A DNA stretch of 64,000 nt from Opisthorchis felineus (GCA_004794785.1 SJOL01007707.1:994000-1057999); one strand, 5' to 3'; shown: positions 44,791-58,517, numbered from the stretch's first letter. A program made the numbers and translations. Notes: a model not told the origin generated them from the letters alone.

Positions 44791-47700
44791 CTAGTTCAAA
44801 AGCATAGCATAGACAGGTTTTCCACACCCGGCGATGGTCATTAGTAAACAGCAAATGTTTAATACTGACAAAAATACAGAAAATCGGCGGGATCTATCAG
44901 AAGGAGTTAGTCGTTGTAGAGGCGAGCATTACAATTACCATCTGTCCATGTAAGCACCCATATTGGTGTGAAGTGCCGAAGGTCAAAGAAATGACATCAG
45001 GAGGTTTCATCTTCACCACATTTTGGGATAACATTTTTGGGCAAACAAATGGGTGCACCAGATAAACAAGCCTGGTCCACAGTTTCCTTATTACCTCATA
45101 ACCTAAAAGTTTTCCGGTTCATTTGAATTCGGAGGAAATGATCAGGAAATATTCCAAGAAACAAGTGGTAGATGTAACAATATCTAGGACCTGAAAAAAA
45201 CAGCAGAAATGCCGAATTAATATTACAAGTGAAACAACTCAGTAGAGGAGCGAAGGGTGTAAAATTGCCCAGAACAGTAAAAGGATACACTGAAGTTAGC
45301 TGTTTGCCTGTGCATACGGGTTATCTACGGCTACGTCAACACAGGATCAAAACACTGGGAAGTCACATCACTTTCTGCTGCGCATGAGCAGCAGTGATTT
45401 AACAAACCCCGAAGTCCTGTAAATACTCCACTGTAGATAGCTTCAGTAAAGTATACATTTGTTCGCTGCTATGTGCAGTATAAAAGCTGTGATAGCTTAA
45501 GTTTCAAGCAAACTGTACAAACCTGTCAGACACCAACACCTGAAAAGTCCATGGAACAAAGTGACAGAACAAGCTCCTCAGTCAAACGTAAACTACGTCT
45601 GAATAGGATAGACGCTCACTAGCTGGAAAACGAATTATAATTAGTTGTCAACAGTCCGTTTTCATCCCGTCAGCCGCAGTACTGAAGCGACAACCATTTC
45701 TGACTCATTTTCAACTCACACCTCATATTGGCTGCATGGAAGACAGTGGAACGGAGCCAATCAAATATGTTCTCAAGTCCAAGGTGAGCTGTGTCACTGC
45801 GGTTTGTGTGCACTATGGGAGTTGTTACTGACTGACTGACATCCTAACCGATTGAAGCAATTTCGAGTTGACATTCCGGATTAACAATCTGAACTCTGTT
45901 TTAGGGTCAAGTCTGCAGCCGGTGGTTGGAATTTGCTTTGCGATCGATGAGGCGGACTTATGTTCAGGCAGTAAACACTGCTGTGAACACTCAGCCTTCT
46001 CTGGTTAACCCTTAGAAGTTAGTGCTTTTATAAAACTCTGCTCACAGGGAATTATCAGCACAAATAGTTTATGAAGTCGAATGAAGTGCGCACGACGCAT
46101 CTCTTATAAATTATGGGGGTAAAACCGGAAAACCGTAACCAGTATCCAGTGTGTGTGTGTGTGAGTGGGTGGGTTGGTGTGCGTGAGCCCGCGATGCATA
46201 GGACGTCTAAAACGGCAGTCCACACGTCTACTACTAAAAGTACCCCAAAACTCTTACTGAGCTCTCCCTCAACGCATAATGAAAGATTTGAATGTAAAGT
46301 ACTCCAAAGTGGGCGAAGGTATTCAAAGTGGGTCGCTTAAATTATTGTGTTAGGTCTCTCACCAGAAAGCTGGCTTTTAACCATGGCTTCATGAACATCC
46401 ACTAATAAAGGCCTAAGCGAGTTATCTGTTGCCACGCCATCACTTTGTTTGTACGCACAAACCGAATTTGAGGTGATTGTTTAAAATACGTTATAGAAAT
46501 TTCTATTCTACATTTTTAGGAAAGGCATGCAGAAATGTCGTGTACGGTGCTAGAATCACACAAAAATTCTACAGTCTGTTTTAAAGTCACATTTGTAACT
46601 AACGACTTACGACCAGTACAACACACCCTTTTATGAATAGAGTGAGTTAGGCAGAATCCATTAAACAATGATGCGGAGAAACCTCAAGGATAGCACTTGA
46701 GATATCGACTAACTATCATTATATTTCATGGCAGCTAGTGTTGTATTGCCAGATAGGTATCAGAAGGACCCCACTTTTGTCCATTTGAGGTATTCTCCGA
46801 AGCTCTAGTGGAGTCGAACTGATTGTAAACTACGGCTGTTAAAGGGATGCGAATGGAGTGACGACTTCCCGCATCCTGAACTTTCTTATTTTATTGATCA
46901 AAAGCATAAAGTGCATGTAATCTTCAAAACCAAACATGACTGGGTACACTCCTCGTCTGGTGCAGGGAAAGTATGGAACGGACACATGGAGTCAGTTTCC
47001 AGTCTATGAGCAACCCTGTGAACTGAAGAAACTGATGAACACGTCCGGTAACCGAAGTGAAAATGTGCTTAAAGCTTCACATGATCAAATACGACTGACA
47101 ATGGGTAGGCTTGCTTAGCTTGTCTGTTGTCCTACACTGGGCAGTGGGATTTCCTAAGCACTGTTTTCAACTCGAATGTCATAAGCCTACCGAAACCAGA
47201 CGCTTCTTGGGAACTGTGTAGAATTTGAGGTAACACTAAGGAGGTCGGGATAAGTTAAGTAGCCAAAGTCAATAGATAATCGGGTTCACACGGTGCCGTC
47301 AAAATCAAACACTACTCTATGGTGAGGTTAACTAATGTCGATATTTATTGACTAACCTATTCGACTGTACACCAAGGCGTAATCATACAGACTGCGATCT
47401 CTGTGGTCTCTCTCCACGACTCAACAGTGTTCACAAATAGTTTGACCTTACACGAAAACTGTCAGTTCTGAGAAAAACGGTTCAGTAAGATCAACGGCCA
47501 GGGTAAGTTAACAACCTGTCTTTATTCGATTACACACTTGTCTGTGAAGTTGACAAAGAAAAACTAGTCGGGTGGCATCACTACTGTGGGATAGTGCATG
47601 ACTACTACCGTTAAAAGGATGTAGGATGGCAAATAAATTAATGAACCATGTATCCGTATGACTGTAAAAGAACCACTAATGAACTCAGCCCGTTCGTTTC

Positions 47701-49859
47701 CACTGTGTAAAGATGGCGTCAACTCGTAAAACTTGTTTTTGGATACAAATTACACAGACTTCATCAAGATAGTTGCTAATCCAAATCTTTCATGCCAAGA
47801 GATTATCTTATCCACAGAGCCAAACAACAGCAGTTTTACATTCCAGCGGATACGTTTAGTTTTTTTTTGTATGAAATCTTGACACCGGCCAAACGAGATT
47901 TTCATATTATGGTTGAAAGTTAAATAAGAAGACACCAAAGTTTCAGCTTGTCCTTAATCTTGACGACCAACATTGTAAGTATGTGGTCAGTTAAGTTTGT
48001 CTGGAGGTAGGGCCGAACTGCATTAGTAACTCGAATCGATTGTGTAGCAGAGGTGGCAAGCCAGTGTACATACACATTCATCTGCAAGCGAAAGATAGTC
48101 TCTTAAGCAATCCACGTTGATACACTACTAGTGACATTCTGCATTCATTAGCATCAAATCAATGAAGACCAAAACAAGCTATTTCCCATAACGCTGACTT
48201 GATTCTCAGAGGTACCAATTAGCTTGAACCCCATTAGCAAGCCAAAGCTTCTCTCCAAATAAACCACCAAAATGACATCAACTGCTTGTAAGATATTCTA
48301 TCCGGTGGCGTTTTGTTTGCTAGTAAACTATGCACACTAAACTGAATAGGTAGTGTGGGAATCAGTCAGTTTGTGAGTAGGCCAATAGGATTTCTTAAGT
48401 AGACTGACTATACATTTTATTTACCGCGTTGAGACACCTACGTATAGACATGACCAGAATCCAAAAGCAATGTCAGTGAGACCAAAATAGGAAGGTTTAG
48501 AGGGATATCAGTTGGGAATACCGGTACATATGGGGGTATCGACAACGTATGAGTGGGGTTCATGACATGTTTGCCAGAAATGGGCAGACACAGTGAACTC
48601 ATACCGAAAGCGAAACCGAACCACTTGACCCAACAAAAACAAGTTGACACTACTGTGGCGTTACTTTCTGCGTGAAAGCTCCACTTGTGCAAGGTCCGTG
48701 AAAATCAAGTCTAGTTGGAGTGGTGCTGATAAAACCAGTTTGCAGTTCAGGACACCTGTCCAAAAATGTTCCCATTCTATTCCTAAACATCCAATAAATG
48801 AAGTACTTTCAGTTAAAGATGAGAGGTTAGAAGAGCACACTTGGTTGATTGTTCACCATAAGATCCACATAGTTTCATGAAATATTTATAAAAAAAACTA
48901 AGCATGGGCTTCTAAATCGGAAATCATTAGACGGTCATGTTTATTACTTTTGAATGAAGCCTATCAGTCTAATTTCTACTAACTGCCTAGGCTAGGGAGA
49001 ATGGTGACCTGTGGTCTGCAAACCCTTAGACAACGTAGACTGCAAATTGAGCCGAAAAAAGCCATTGAATTTCGGTTTCACCAAATGAAATAAATCGCCA
49101 GAAAACAATTTACAATATGAAACGTAATTATATGAAAAACAAAGAATAGTTTGGCCAATACAAGTCAAGTAAAGTGGGGCTTTACGCATACGAATTCACG
49201 TTGTCACACGCACGTTGAAAAACTACCTGAACTATCCATAAATGGGCCCTTTAATCAGGTAGGCCAGGAGAGGTACTATTACGCAGGGCCGTGACATTAG
49301 CTGAAAGAGCCAATTGGGTGAAATTATGGCCGGTAGAAGTTAGTATTTGGAACGAGTATATGAGGTGGACGTGACCCCAGCGAATGACTGGTGGAGAGTG
49401 TGCAAAATATCGGAAGGAATCAGCTGGGTGAAGCTAGAACATACATCAAAAATGTCTTCTCACTACGCATTTAAGTCATTCCTTGAGACTTCACTGAACT
49501 TTGAGAGGTATGGTAAAATATGGCAGCAGGAGTTCAGGGAATATAACAGAACATTAGATTTAGCAAGGGAGAATACAACTGAGGGGAACAGAATGTCTTC
49601 TCAGCTTCTGGTCTAAACGGCTAGGCTTCGAACTCTGTTGAGGACAGCTTGAACATGGGAGGACAGCAAATAAGATTACTGCGATGTGGTCACAGCCATA
49701 TAGGTCATAAAAAAGGTTCTGACAGAGGGAAACCGAAAACAGTGAGGAGTTGATGGCTACCAAGTAGATCACCGTAACGTCAACCGAAGATGATAGAAGA
49801 GACAACAGGTTGGCATTTCGCGACATTAAGGGGGCGACAGGATGTCCACATAAACAACC
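44791..49859. other. no recognisable gene
   Basis: Only short frames (for example 49347-49616, plus, 89 codons, no motif). A (GT)7 run lies at 46149-46163. A near-palindrome CTGCTGCGCATGAGCAGCAG lies at about 45375-45394. Confidence 0.45.
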
Positions 49860-50128
49860 AATTTCAATTTAGTACAGTTGGTAGATGTAGACCCACCTCG
49901 ATCGCACGATAGCTAAAGCAAGCCACTGTTAGCAGCGTATTTGCACAGGAATAATGGAATGATATCACCCTGGGGGACACCGCTGGTAGGGGCTAATCGA
50001 GAAGAGAAAAAGACATCCACGCTTGTGAATTGTGAAACAGTCCCCATTCGGTTTGACCGGAATGTATTCATGGCCAGCGTCGCGAAAAGCCGCAGTAATT
50101 TGGAGCTACAAATAAATTTTCCGTGCAT
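49860..50128 (-). mobile_element. non-LTR reverse transcriptase fragment
   Basis: On the minus strand the frame reads SSRLAPTSGVPQGDIIPLFL, matching the LINE reverse-transcriptase block V-T-SGVPQGSVLGPLLF, preceded by the usual variable strand. After a stop, LVVYVDI stands where the YADD catalytic loop would be, with the aspartate pair changed. It is a short dead fragment. The flanking minus frame (50154-50390) has no RT block in the expected position. Confidence 0.5.
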
Positions 50129-53100
50129 ACAGCATGATTTTTTTATGTCTTCCCTAAAAGGATGGTCCTGACAACCTCTCGGATTGTCCCGTTGTTGTCA
50201 CCGCGTGTAACCAGTCTCTTTTCGATACAAAGTGGCACCCCAAATCTTGAAGGAAAATCTTCTCCGGTGTGGTTTTGTCATTCCACCCGGGATTAATCTC
50301 AGGTCGAACGACAAAGCCATTCACGCCAATACGCCAACCATAGTGAAGAACAGAATTAATGACCAACAAACTCTCATCACTTAAAGCCACATGTTGTGAC
50401 CTTATTCAGATTATTCACTGCTCCTTTGTTTCTACTACGGTCACGAATGGTGGAATGCCACCTGCCCATTCGACGATTGAAACTCACAGATGTGAGTTTT
50501 GTGCTTCACATGGTGAGACCCACGTGACGCAGTGCCCATGGTTTGCATTGCTTCACTGATGCCTATTTTCGTTTTTGTTTGAAATGCAAATAGGTGTCAG
50601 ATGTTGCACTGTCAATGTCGACAGTGCGATGTAGTTGTACAATGGCCCACACGTTCCAGACAACGCGGACTTTTCCCTTGCTACTCAACAGAAGTTCAAG
50701 GCCAGACGATTGTTGCTCCTGATTCATTTGGTTGACTAACACGTGGCTCTCAGTGCAGCGAGGATGCAGACCATTGTAGCGCGAAGCTTGCAGGGTGAAA
50801 CCATCTGCGTTGATTTGGCACTTTCGCCTTGTGCTGGCTGTGACCTACAAGCCACTTTCTCTTTAGTGTCAGATGTGCGCATTTTTATAACGTCACGATT
50901 GGAATAAAAGTAGCATATGCGTTGCAGATCGACAGGAATGAGTGTCGTAAGTTATTGCTACGTGATGCTGAATTCCACTAGAACTAAGACGAAACTTACT
51001 TGCAAATGAGCAAACGAACACCTCCCCTCATTCAAGATGATCTGTTTGGTCAACAGCAAATAGGCGGACGAAGAGTATGCAAAAATAGTCCAACTGACTA
51101 CTTTGGTTATTGCCTATTTAACTCCATATGAATTTTTGGAGTTATGCTCGGGCTCCAATAGTATGTGGGCTGACAACAAGTCCGAAAGTCGTATCTACAG
51201 ACCTGTTTCCCGGAAAGCGAAACTGTCATTGTGCATTTGTTCGGAGGCAAGATGGAAGTACTTGAACCAGGTTGTATTCATTCATAGGCAGCGGACAAAA
51301 ACACCAAGATTTTCACTCAGCAGAACAAAAAACTTTGTACTAGAAAAGCAAGGACGAAACGGGAACTAGGCGGATACTTCTCCAACTCGGGTCAAACTGC
51401 TCAAGAGACATGACGAAAGGTGACACTTTCCCGTAGACACAAGATCAGCCGAACTGATTGAGTTTAGTTTTAAACAACTACCGACTTTTAGGATATCATA
51501 AATTTTCATGCAAATCGGGAAGTGCTGAACCACGTCACCCCCAAAAACGGAACACAATGGCCCGAAAAAAATTAAGCTTTAAGCAACAAATGGTCATGCA
51601 AGAGGACTTGAGGCTGAAGACTCACGGAGAGCAGTGCACTAGGCCACAGAATATATAAGTGGGATAACCAAGACCCGTCAGTTCGTCTCATAGGGGTTCT
51701 ATGCACATCAGCTCAAGCGGTACTGTTGTTCGGAAGACCAACGATTATGGCAACCAACCTCGGTAACACCAGGGCCTATGTTCCGCTTTCGTGTCGATCC
51801 GGCAGAGCGTAGCTAGGTGGTACTATAAAGTGTACAGTAACCTCCTGTCTAGAGAAGCATATGGCCAAGTGTGCATCACGAACGGTAATTTAAAGGTGCA
51901 CATTGACGTCAGAAGATTTTCAGCGGAATACTCACGTAAAATGTACAGCAAGACAGAAATATTTGAACGAACGTACGTGTATACCGTTGTTTGGCGGCCA
52001 TAGAATTTTTTCGGCGAAAAGTATATACCACATTACAATTAGTGACAGGCAACTTAGTGGGGCTTGATTTATTCGTTATTTAACTCCGCTGCCGTTTTCA
52101 CTCGAGAGCCTCCTCACACCTAACTTTTGGAGGCACAGCTATTTCATGTTCCACTATTACTAATCATGGGGTCCCCGGATTGCATTTAACGTTTATTTGA
52201 ATGGAATATTATTAGGATGCATCATACTTTGATGGTAGAGCAGATTACTACACCCGAGGGATACCGATTTGAATAACTACCGCGGCATCCAGGTGAGTAG
52301 TGAGACAGTGTTGTGCCACGATCCAAATAATTGTTTGTTCATTTTCCAAAGGAGTAGCGTTGTTTCCGAATCCGACATTCATTTAGAGTGAGAAGGCAGT
52401 TTTGTACTCGTTGGAACAAGACCCAAGGTTGCGTCTCAACTGGGGAAATGGATCGGATACCTTACCCAAATTGCATGCTTGAAACCTGTACAGGCAGTCG
52501 GCTGGAATAATCACATCACTCGCACGGTACTCAAATCAAAGTTTTTCGACTCTGTCATTTTATCGGTGCTCAACTGCCGTGTTACTCATGGGAAGCCAGG
52601 TTGCTCAGGCTTAGACGAGAGTTACTGAAAAGTCAGGATTCATTCGAACAGCTTTTTAAATGGAAGGTTGTGTCTAAACCGTTGCGCTATTGTTGATGGG
52701 TGAATGCAACTCAGAAGCTCCAAGTAGAGATCGCTGAATCACATAGAAACACCTGGAAATAGACGCATATGAATTGGAATAAGGGATTCAGGTGAGTCAC
52801 AGCGATTTCCCGTCAAAGTAATTCACGGTAACTACTGAAGGCTGACTCCGAGTAGTCCGGCAGATATAGCATTGAACGGGGATTAAAAATGTTCGCAGCA
52901 AGATCCTTAATGAAACTATGGTGAAACAATATACCATTTGGACCTTGGACTCCCGACACATAGAAAGGTAATGGCTGATATCCGTTCTCGGACGACAACC
53001 GTAGGCAGGAAAAGCCAAATCGGTTGCAACGTGGGATATGAAGCAAACGAAAACCGTGTTCTGTCTGCCCGGAACAGTATATGGATTAGACACCAATTTG

Positions 53101-53520
53101 ATCGACTTATATGTATCGCGCCTTACCAATCATCGCTCGGGCTTTCCACTCCTTCCAAATCTCGTCTAATTCATGCGATACAACAAACAGCGGACTGCAC
53201 CTAATTCCTCATCTGAAGGGATGAGAAAAATTCAAGTCGCGAAATTTCACACTAGGGGGAACGAGGATAGAATTCTGAGATACCAGCGATGAATCAACCC
53301 GTTAGAATGGGCAGGCAAGGCTTAGCTGAGATGCGATGATATTGGCGTTGTATCTTTGCAACTTTGCGACAACATAGAAACTGTTCTGACAGGCGACACA
53401 AGCTAGACAAACTAGGCATCAAAAATACATACGGACATAAGTAAAACTACGCAACCAGCGTCGTGACTCCGCAGAAAATGAAATTTTGCTCATTGTGCAG
53501 AAATAATTGGGAGTGGGGAA
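50129..53520. other. no confident gene
   Basis: A 42-bp minus segment at 51000-51041, between GTTGACCAAACAG and TTGCAA/gtaagt, is open (IILNEGRCSFAHLQ) and could be a micro-exon. A short GC-rich hairpin lies at 50606-50627. Nothing else is recognised. Confidence 0.35.
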
Positions 53521-53596
53521 GCGTCGTCGTGAGTGGATGGAAGGCGTGCAACGGAGCGTCGTCGTGAGTGGATGGAAGGCGTGCAACGGAGCGTCG
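53521..53596. repeat. 35-bp tandem duplication, 2.2 copies
   Basis: The unit beginning GCGTCGTCGTGAGTGGATGG occurs identically at 53521-53555 and 53556-53590, followed by GCGTCG of a third copy. Identity of the copies points to a recent event. Thirty-five is not a multiple of three, so the overlapping open frames shift between copies. Confidence 0.97.
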
Positions 53597-56500
53597 GTCA
53601 GAGTATACACTCAGACGTGGAATGTTCGCTGTTGCATGAAAAAGGTAAATGTGAGCGACAGATGTGTTGATTGAGAGACAGCAACAGCATCGGGACAGGC
53701 ATCCACAAAATATACGAAAAGGAGAAAAAATAAACACTGAATAAAATGAAAAAATTAAAATGACTATTCGGAGTATGGCTGGAGGATAAATCATCACAAG
53801 GATAAAGACCACAGTGAATGTAGAGTGGATGGCTAGCAGGGGAACCGGTGGGTCGAACCAGGTGTGGTCGTTTAATGAAGCAAGTGGGGCTGTGTAAGCT
53901 GGGTAAGGAATCTGGAACACGTACAAATGCAATGGATCATTCCATTAGCAGGACGACTAGCGCACTGGAAAGTGGACAGGGGGAGATTAAACAGTCTCGT
54001 ACAATAACCGCAATCCTAAAAGACGGCAGATCAATAAAGATGGAAATAGATATTCAATCATGTGTACATCGGCAATTAACGTCCGAAAGGAGCGAACTCG
54101 GAGAAAGATTGATCGAAAACTGTCTGTGGGTTCGGACAAGAGGCTTCCGTTTTTGTAGAAGGGAATACTCCGTTCTGCACGAGGGGATGGACACAAATGT
54201 AAAAACCAGTGTAAATAATGGGGTGAAGTTGATGTTAAACATGATAATACAATGTAGATGGACTGGATGCTGTACCAGGGTACTCAATTGAATTGTACAA
54301 TTATCTTTTTGACGCAGAAACAAACTACACGTAGCGGACTAAACGCAAATGAAAAAGCTGGAATCATATCAGTAACGAGACATGGTATGTTGACGTTCGA
54401 AGTAAGTAAATTGCCTAAGCCCACTTCAGACTGCAAGCGATGCGAAAATCAAAGCTCTGCAGATGTATTCGAGTTCCAGTCCACAAGTTTACGAACCCGT
54501 TAGGAACGCGCCCTCGAGCAGCGGATGGAAACAAGACATTCAGACAAGGCAAACAAAAAATCGCAAACAAAGAGCACCACTGTGCTCTCAGAGCATAACA
54601 ACTTCATGCCTCGTAAATCGATTTAGGTTAAAAAGTTATTTGGGTCCGAAGACAATGGTACTCCAACATAATATATAACACTGCCTCCCGAATAACATAA
54701 AGTACCGGTACCACGATAGTGAGATACATTGTGAATGGATCGTATGATGGTTATACGCAAATGTGACAATATCCTTCACTGGACGAAAGTCAGTATATCA
54801 TGGACAAAAACTAGTTGAACCGTTTGTAAGGAATATAAACAAAGCCAGTTACTTCCCGGTTTCGGAAAACGAATGTCAAGTAGGTAAAATCAAAAGTGCA
54901 AGTTAACCTACTGGATAGACATGATTTCCCCTACAGCTCAAAATGAACGGACCGAGTGAGTCATACGGACAGATGAATAACGAAACCATAACTCACAATG
55001 CTTCGCCAGGTGATCTGGGTTTTTTTCCGGTATATTATATGTCCCATGATACATAAGGTTAGAGACACTCAAAATCCGTCGTGAATTCGCTGACCGGCTA
55101 ACTGAAAGATCCCGAGTGACTTGCAAACACACCACTAGCTGCGCACAAAGCCACAACTGCCAATCAAAGTCCTGGTTGTAGCTATCTATCCATACGGTGG
55201 CGTTGGACGACTGCACTAAAATATCACCTAGCCCCGTCCCACGTCACCAGTGCACATCATCAGACTAGTCGAGGTCAAGTCACATGTTCCACGAAGACTG
55301 TCAAACGAGGAATTCTATATATATTTGCACATTTTTGCTAATCGACCAACCTGGTTAATTGGTAAAGAAATTCGGTTAATCGCTAGATAGTGTTTTACTG
55401 TGTACCATCAGGAAAGTTCAAGTCACATGCTTGGACAGACATAGTGATACGGGTGAGTATAAAATTGGCTGCCTAATCTCAAATGAATCAGCCGATTCAA
55501 TGGAACAGTAAAGTAGGAAAGAAGATACACCCCTATCATGAAGCCGCAATTGTCTTCAGGATAGTACTTATCCTAGTTTCTGTTCAGGTTTCCCCATTTG
55601 CCAACGCCTGAAAATTGCGCTGAGATATGACTTCACCCATTTGCATCACAGCAATGCACAACTGGAGTGGCTAGCGAGTAGTTGTGAATCGACCGACTCA
55701 GCTATAATTGATCGCCTGATGTGACTAATCGGCAAAGTGAAGAAATCGGTGAACTACTAGTGCCTCACAGCTCTGGGGACCGCCTTTTATACATTATCTG
55801 AAACAACCGCCTTGTTGTCTTGGCAATCACTACTCTTGGACATCCCGACTTGAAAAAGTTTCTCTGCCCGAACACCAGTTCGTCTTAACCGACGTCTAGA
55901 AGATCCTCCGACCAAATTTCGCCGAGTCCAAAGTGCTGCACCATCTCAAATGAAAAGGAAAGGGTGATTATTATTGGTTCAGGCGCTCATTAGGTGCGTG
56001 TTTAGGAACACTATACAGCTGAGTGCATAGTACAGATTATCGTCTTCAAATTATGGGTGATGCCTTCGAAACATATCGTAGTTAAAGCTTCCCGTAGAAC
56101 CATGTTAAACTATGAATCACAGAACTTGCCCTAGTTTTACCTGGGAAACTTACTGAAAACGTAAAATGGGCGACGACATGATCAGAATTAAAGTGAGTAC
56201 TGAAAATGAGGAACTAATGAACTCCGCACCATCCGAAACCAGTTAAGGACCTTTGCATCTTGGAAACCATTCTCTAGAGGCGTTCGCCTGCTACAAACCA
56301 AACTTAGAATGGATCATTTCTCACGGAATTGTTTAGTATTGCATAGGGAATAGAAGAGCGACATGTACGCTGGTAGATCAAAGTAATCCCACGAACTCAA
56401 ACGGGGTGGACGGCTACGTTACCCTTTAAACAGTCGGATTAATCAGTGAACCTAAATTGCAGGACTTCAACCGCACTGTGTATACGGACGTGAAACCAAC

Positions 56501-56927
56501 TGGGTTTGTCAAAGTAAAACAAAACAGCTAGTGCGTCTATCGTGACGGAAACCCCCCTTTACAATAAACCCTCATTTACGAGACACGCCAATGGAAACCA
56601 ATGTTGCTATTGACTGCTGCTTGGAGATCCCAATCCTACACGCTGTCAAATCGAGAAACGCTCTGTTTTCATGAACCAACACTCAGTTAGAAGTAAAACA
56701 ACTCAACAACTTGAAAAAAACAACGGTAAACAAGCATTCATTAAATCAAAGAAGTATTGTTGCCCAAACATTTCGTTTGATTTCGTAGGTTCAGAAGAAA
56801 AAACAGTGAACCCCTGTGATCGCGACTGAATCCCTCCACCCTTTATGCACAGAATCCTGCCCATCCAGGATAAACTGAGACAAGAAAATCATCGTGCGCA
56901 TATGACTGAACGCAGCTCACACTGTTT
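53597..56927. other. no confident gene
   Basis: Frames 53447-53932 (minus, 161 codons) and 53848-54291 (plus, 147 codons) are the longest but carry no motif. At 56166 an ATG in good context (GTAAA-ATG-G) leads into MGDDMIRIK and a gtgagt donor at 56193, a possible first exon. Between 55382 and 55450 a 66-bp open plus segment has AG/GT borders. Confidence 0.35.
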
Positions 56928-57145
56928 GGGGCGAGGTGGCTCAGTGGTTAGAGAGCGAATTTACTGACCGCAAGTTCCGTGGTTCGAACCCGACCTATGC
57001 ATCTCGACTTCCCCTGTCTAGGCTTGGGCAACCTGGCAGTATCCCAGCTCTTGTACTTCCTTCGGGTGGTGTGGCAGTTAGGTACCGAAAGGGTGCTACA
57101 GCTGAACGGTTTTTACACTGTTCAACCCAAGCTACGGTTTTGCTG
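56928..57145 (+). repeat. tRNA-derived SINE, copy 1
   Basis: Intact RNA polymerase III promoter boxes: TGGCTCAGTGG (box A, 56937-56947) and GGTTCGAACCC (box B, 56981-56991), 33 nt apart. A body follows with TAGGCTTGGGCAACCTGGCA, a GGTACCGAAAGGGTGCTAC block and GCTGAACGGTTTTTACACTG. Read through, it encodes the artefactual peptide [13 protein letters not shown], which I recall as common in opisthorchiid gene predictions. A second copy lies at 26941-27136 in the other orientation. Good promoter boxes suggest a younger insertion. Confidence 0.87.
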
Positions 57146-58159
57146 ATGGCAAACTCCACAAAAGTCTGTCCCTATCCATAAAGCCCAAGGTTTTATATTT
57201 TATCAAAGCTAGCATGGCAACCAAACTTGGCTCTATTTAGCTTGAAAACGTGACTGTTAGTTGAGCATCAAGTTTTGCCTTACATCTTGTGGCGTTTAGA
57301 CAATACCCTCAACCAAGTCAACCATTTTAGTCCTCCGGAAAAGTGGAGAGAAATCGAGATTGATCAGAAAGAATATCATACTAAGATACACTTGCACAAG
57401 TCAAAAACCTTCAGTATTTCATAAGGCTATGATGTGAAGTAAAACGTGAGCAATTAGGCCAAGGTCACATTTGCGCACAATATGTCCAATTACGGTCGCA
57501 AATGATACTAAAATTCGTGTTTAAGGTGGCTACAAAACAGAGTCCTCAGACCCACTTCGATTCTGGTCTCGTTCCCAAAGTTGTTTCCCATAAGACGAGA
57601 GGACTGCACCCTGAGTCCCTCCAGATTTCGAAAGTACTGGTGGTGGATTTGCGAACAAGTTAGCGTCAAAAGTACCAGGTAACTTACTGCCGCATTCGCA
57701 ACAAAGTGCTTTTTAATATGGTCTAAACATTTACAGGGACAAAAATGATAAAACAAGAGGGGAAAAAGCACTTGACGAATGACTGATGACTTCCCACGCT
57801 AAATCATTTTTGGTGGCAGCAGGGTTCGGACTAGGGTAACACTGATACAAGAAAGTCCGTCTTACTGGTACATGTCTGAGTGCTTTAGCAAGCGTTCCAA
57901 CATGAATGTGAATTACAAACTCGCGTAGGTTCGTTCACTGGATTCCAAAAACTATGGAAATCGACAGGATGTAGCAAGAGAGCACAAAAGAAAACTGGCA
58001 CACTTGTCCCCCACTACTTCATCCAGTGGAAACCAATGAACCCACATTGATAAGGCGACCCATTCAGGTGGCACAGAATTTCTCCAGGCCAAAGAGCAAG
58101 CTAAGTTAGTTTGAAATGTGAGCATTACCTATGGGGAAACGGTATAGCAGACCGATTTG
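57146..58159. other. no recognisable gene
   Basis: Open frame 57508-57771 (minus) has no motif. If the AGFG gene continues leftwards, this is intron. Confidence 0.4.
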
Positions 58160-58517
58160 CTCGCCTTGTCAACCCTTCTCGTGGAGCTATTTGTTCAACT
58201 AACCATGCACCCTGTGTCCTGTGCAGCAAATAAAACAAGCGGTTCCGTACTTTTCGCATCCTCCTGAACATGTGGCTGTGGTCAACATTTGCTTGTGCTC
58301 AGATCCTCCGTCAACTATCAGAGTGACTCATAAGGGATAGAAATTATGAGCTACTCTGATAGCTGACGGAGGATCTGAGCACAAGCAAATGTTAACCACA
58401 GCCACATGTTCAGGAGGATGCGAAAAGTACGGAACCGCTTGTTTTATTTGCTGCACAGGACACAGGGTGCATGGTTAGCTGAACAAATAGCTCCACGAGA
58501 AGGGTTGACAAGGCGAG
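58160..58517. repeat. near-perfect inverted repeat, 174-bp arms, 10-bp loop
   Basis: Positions 58160-58333 are the reverse complement of 58344-58517 with five mismatches in 174 (about 97 percent), around the 10-nt spacer GGGATAGAAA. Similarity continues outside the arms (GATTTGCT...CTCGCC) if a 14-nt gap is allowed in the left arm. Each arm holds CAGCAAATAAA, containing an AATAAA. The arms are unrelated to the SINE copies. It would lie about 480 bp into the intron after the AGFG exon. Most likely it is two copies of one repeat inserted head to head, or a foldback element. Confidence 0.96.

Noticed and set aside
50470..50559. Cys/His cluster resembling a gag zinc knuckle on plus
   Set aside because: Spacing is C-x2-C-x6-H-x3-C, not the CCHC C-x2-C-x4-H-x4-C, and no gag sequence surrounds it.
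50606..50627. 8-bp hairpin GCACTGTC/GACAGTGC
   Set aside because: Short perfect stems are expected by chance in 64 kb; no transcript or repeat context.
52245..52300. NNYRGI motif before a gtgagt, like the LINE RT block C-NNYRGISLL
   Set aside because: Only a few residues match, and neither flank continues the RT pattern.
52797..53204. Overlapping 110-codon minus and 88-codon plus frames
   Set aside because: Neither shows a motif, splice signal or balanced composition.
53447..54291. Two long overlapping frames on opposite strands (161 and 147 codons)
   Set aside because: No motif or splice support. The minus frame runs through the 35-bp duplication, and its hydrophobic part comes from A-rich DNA.
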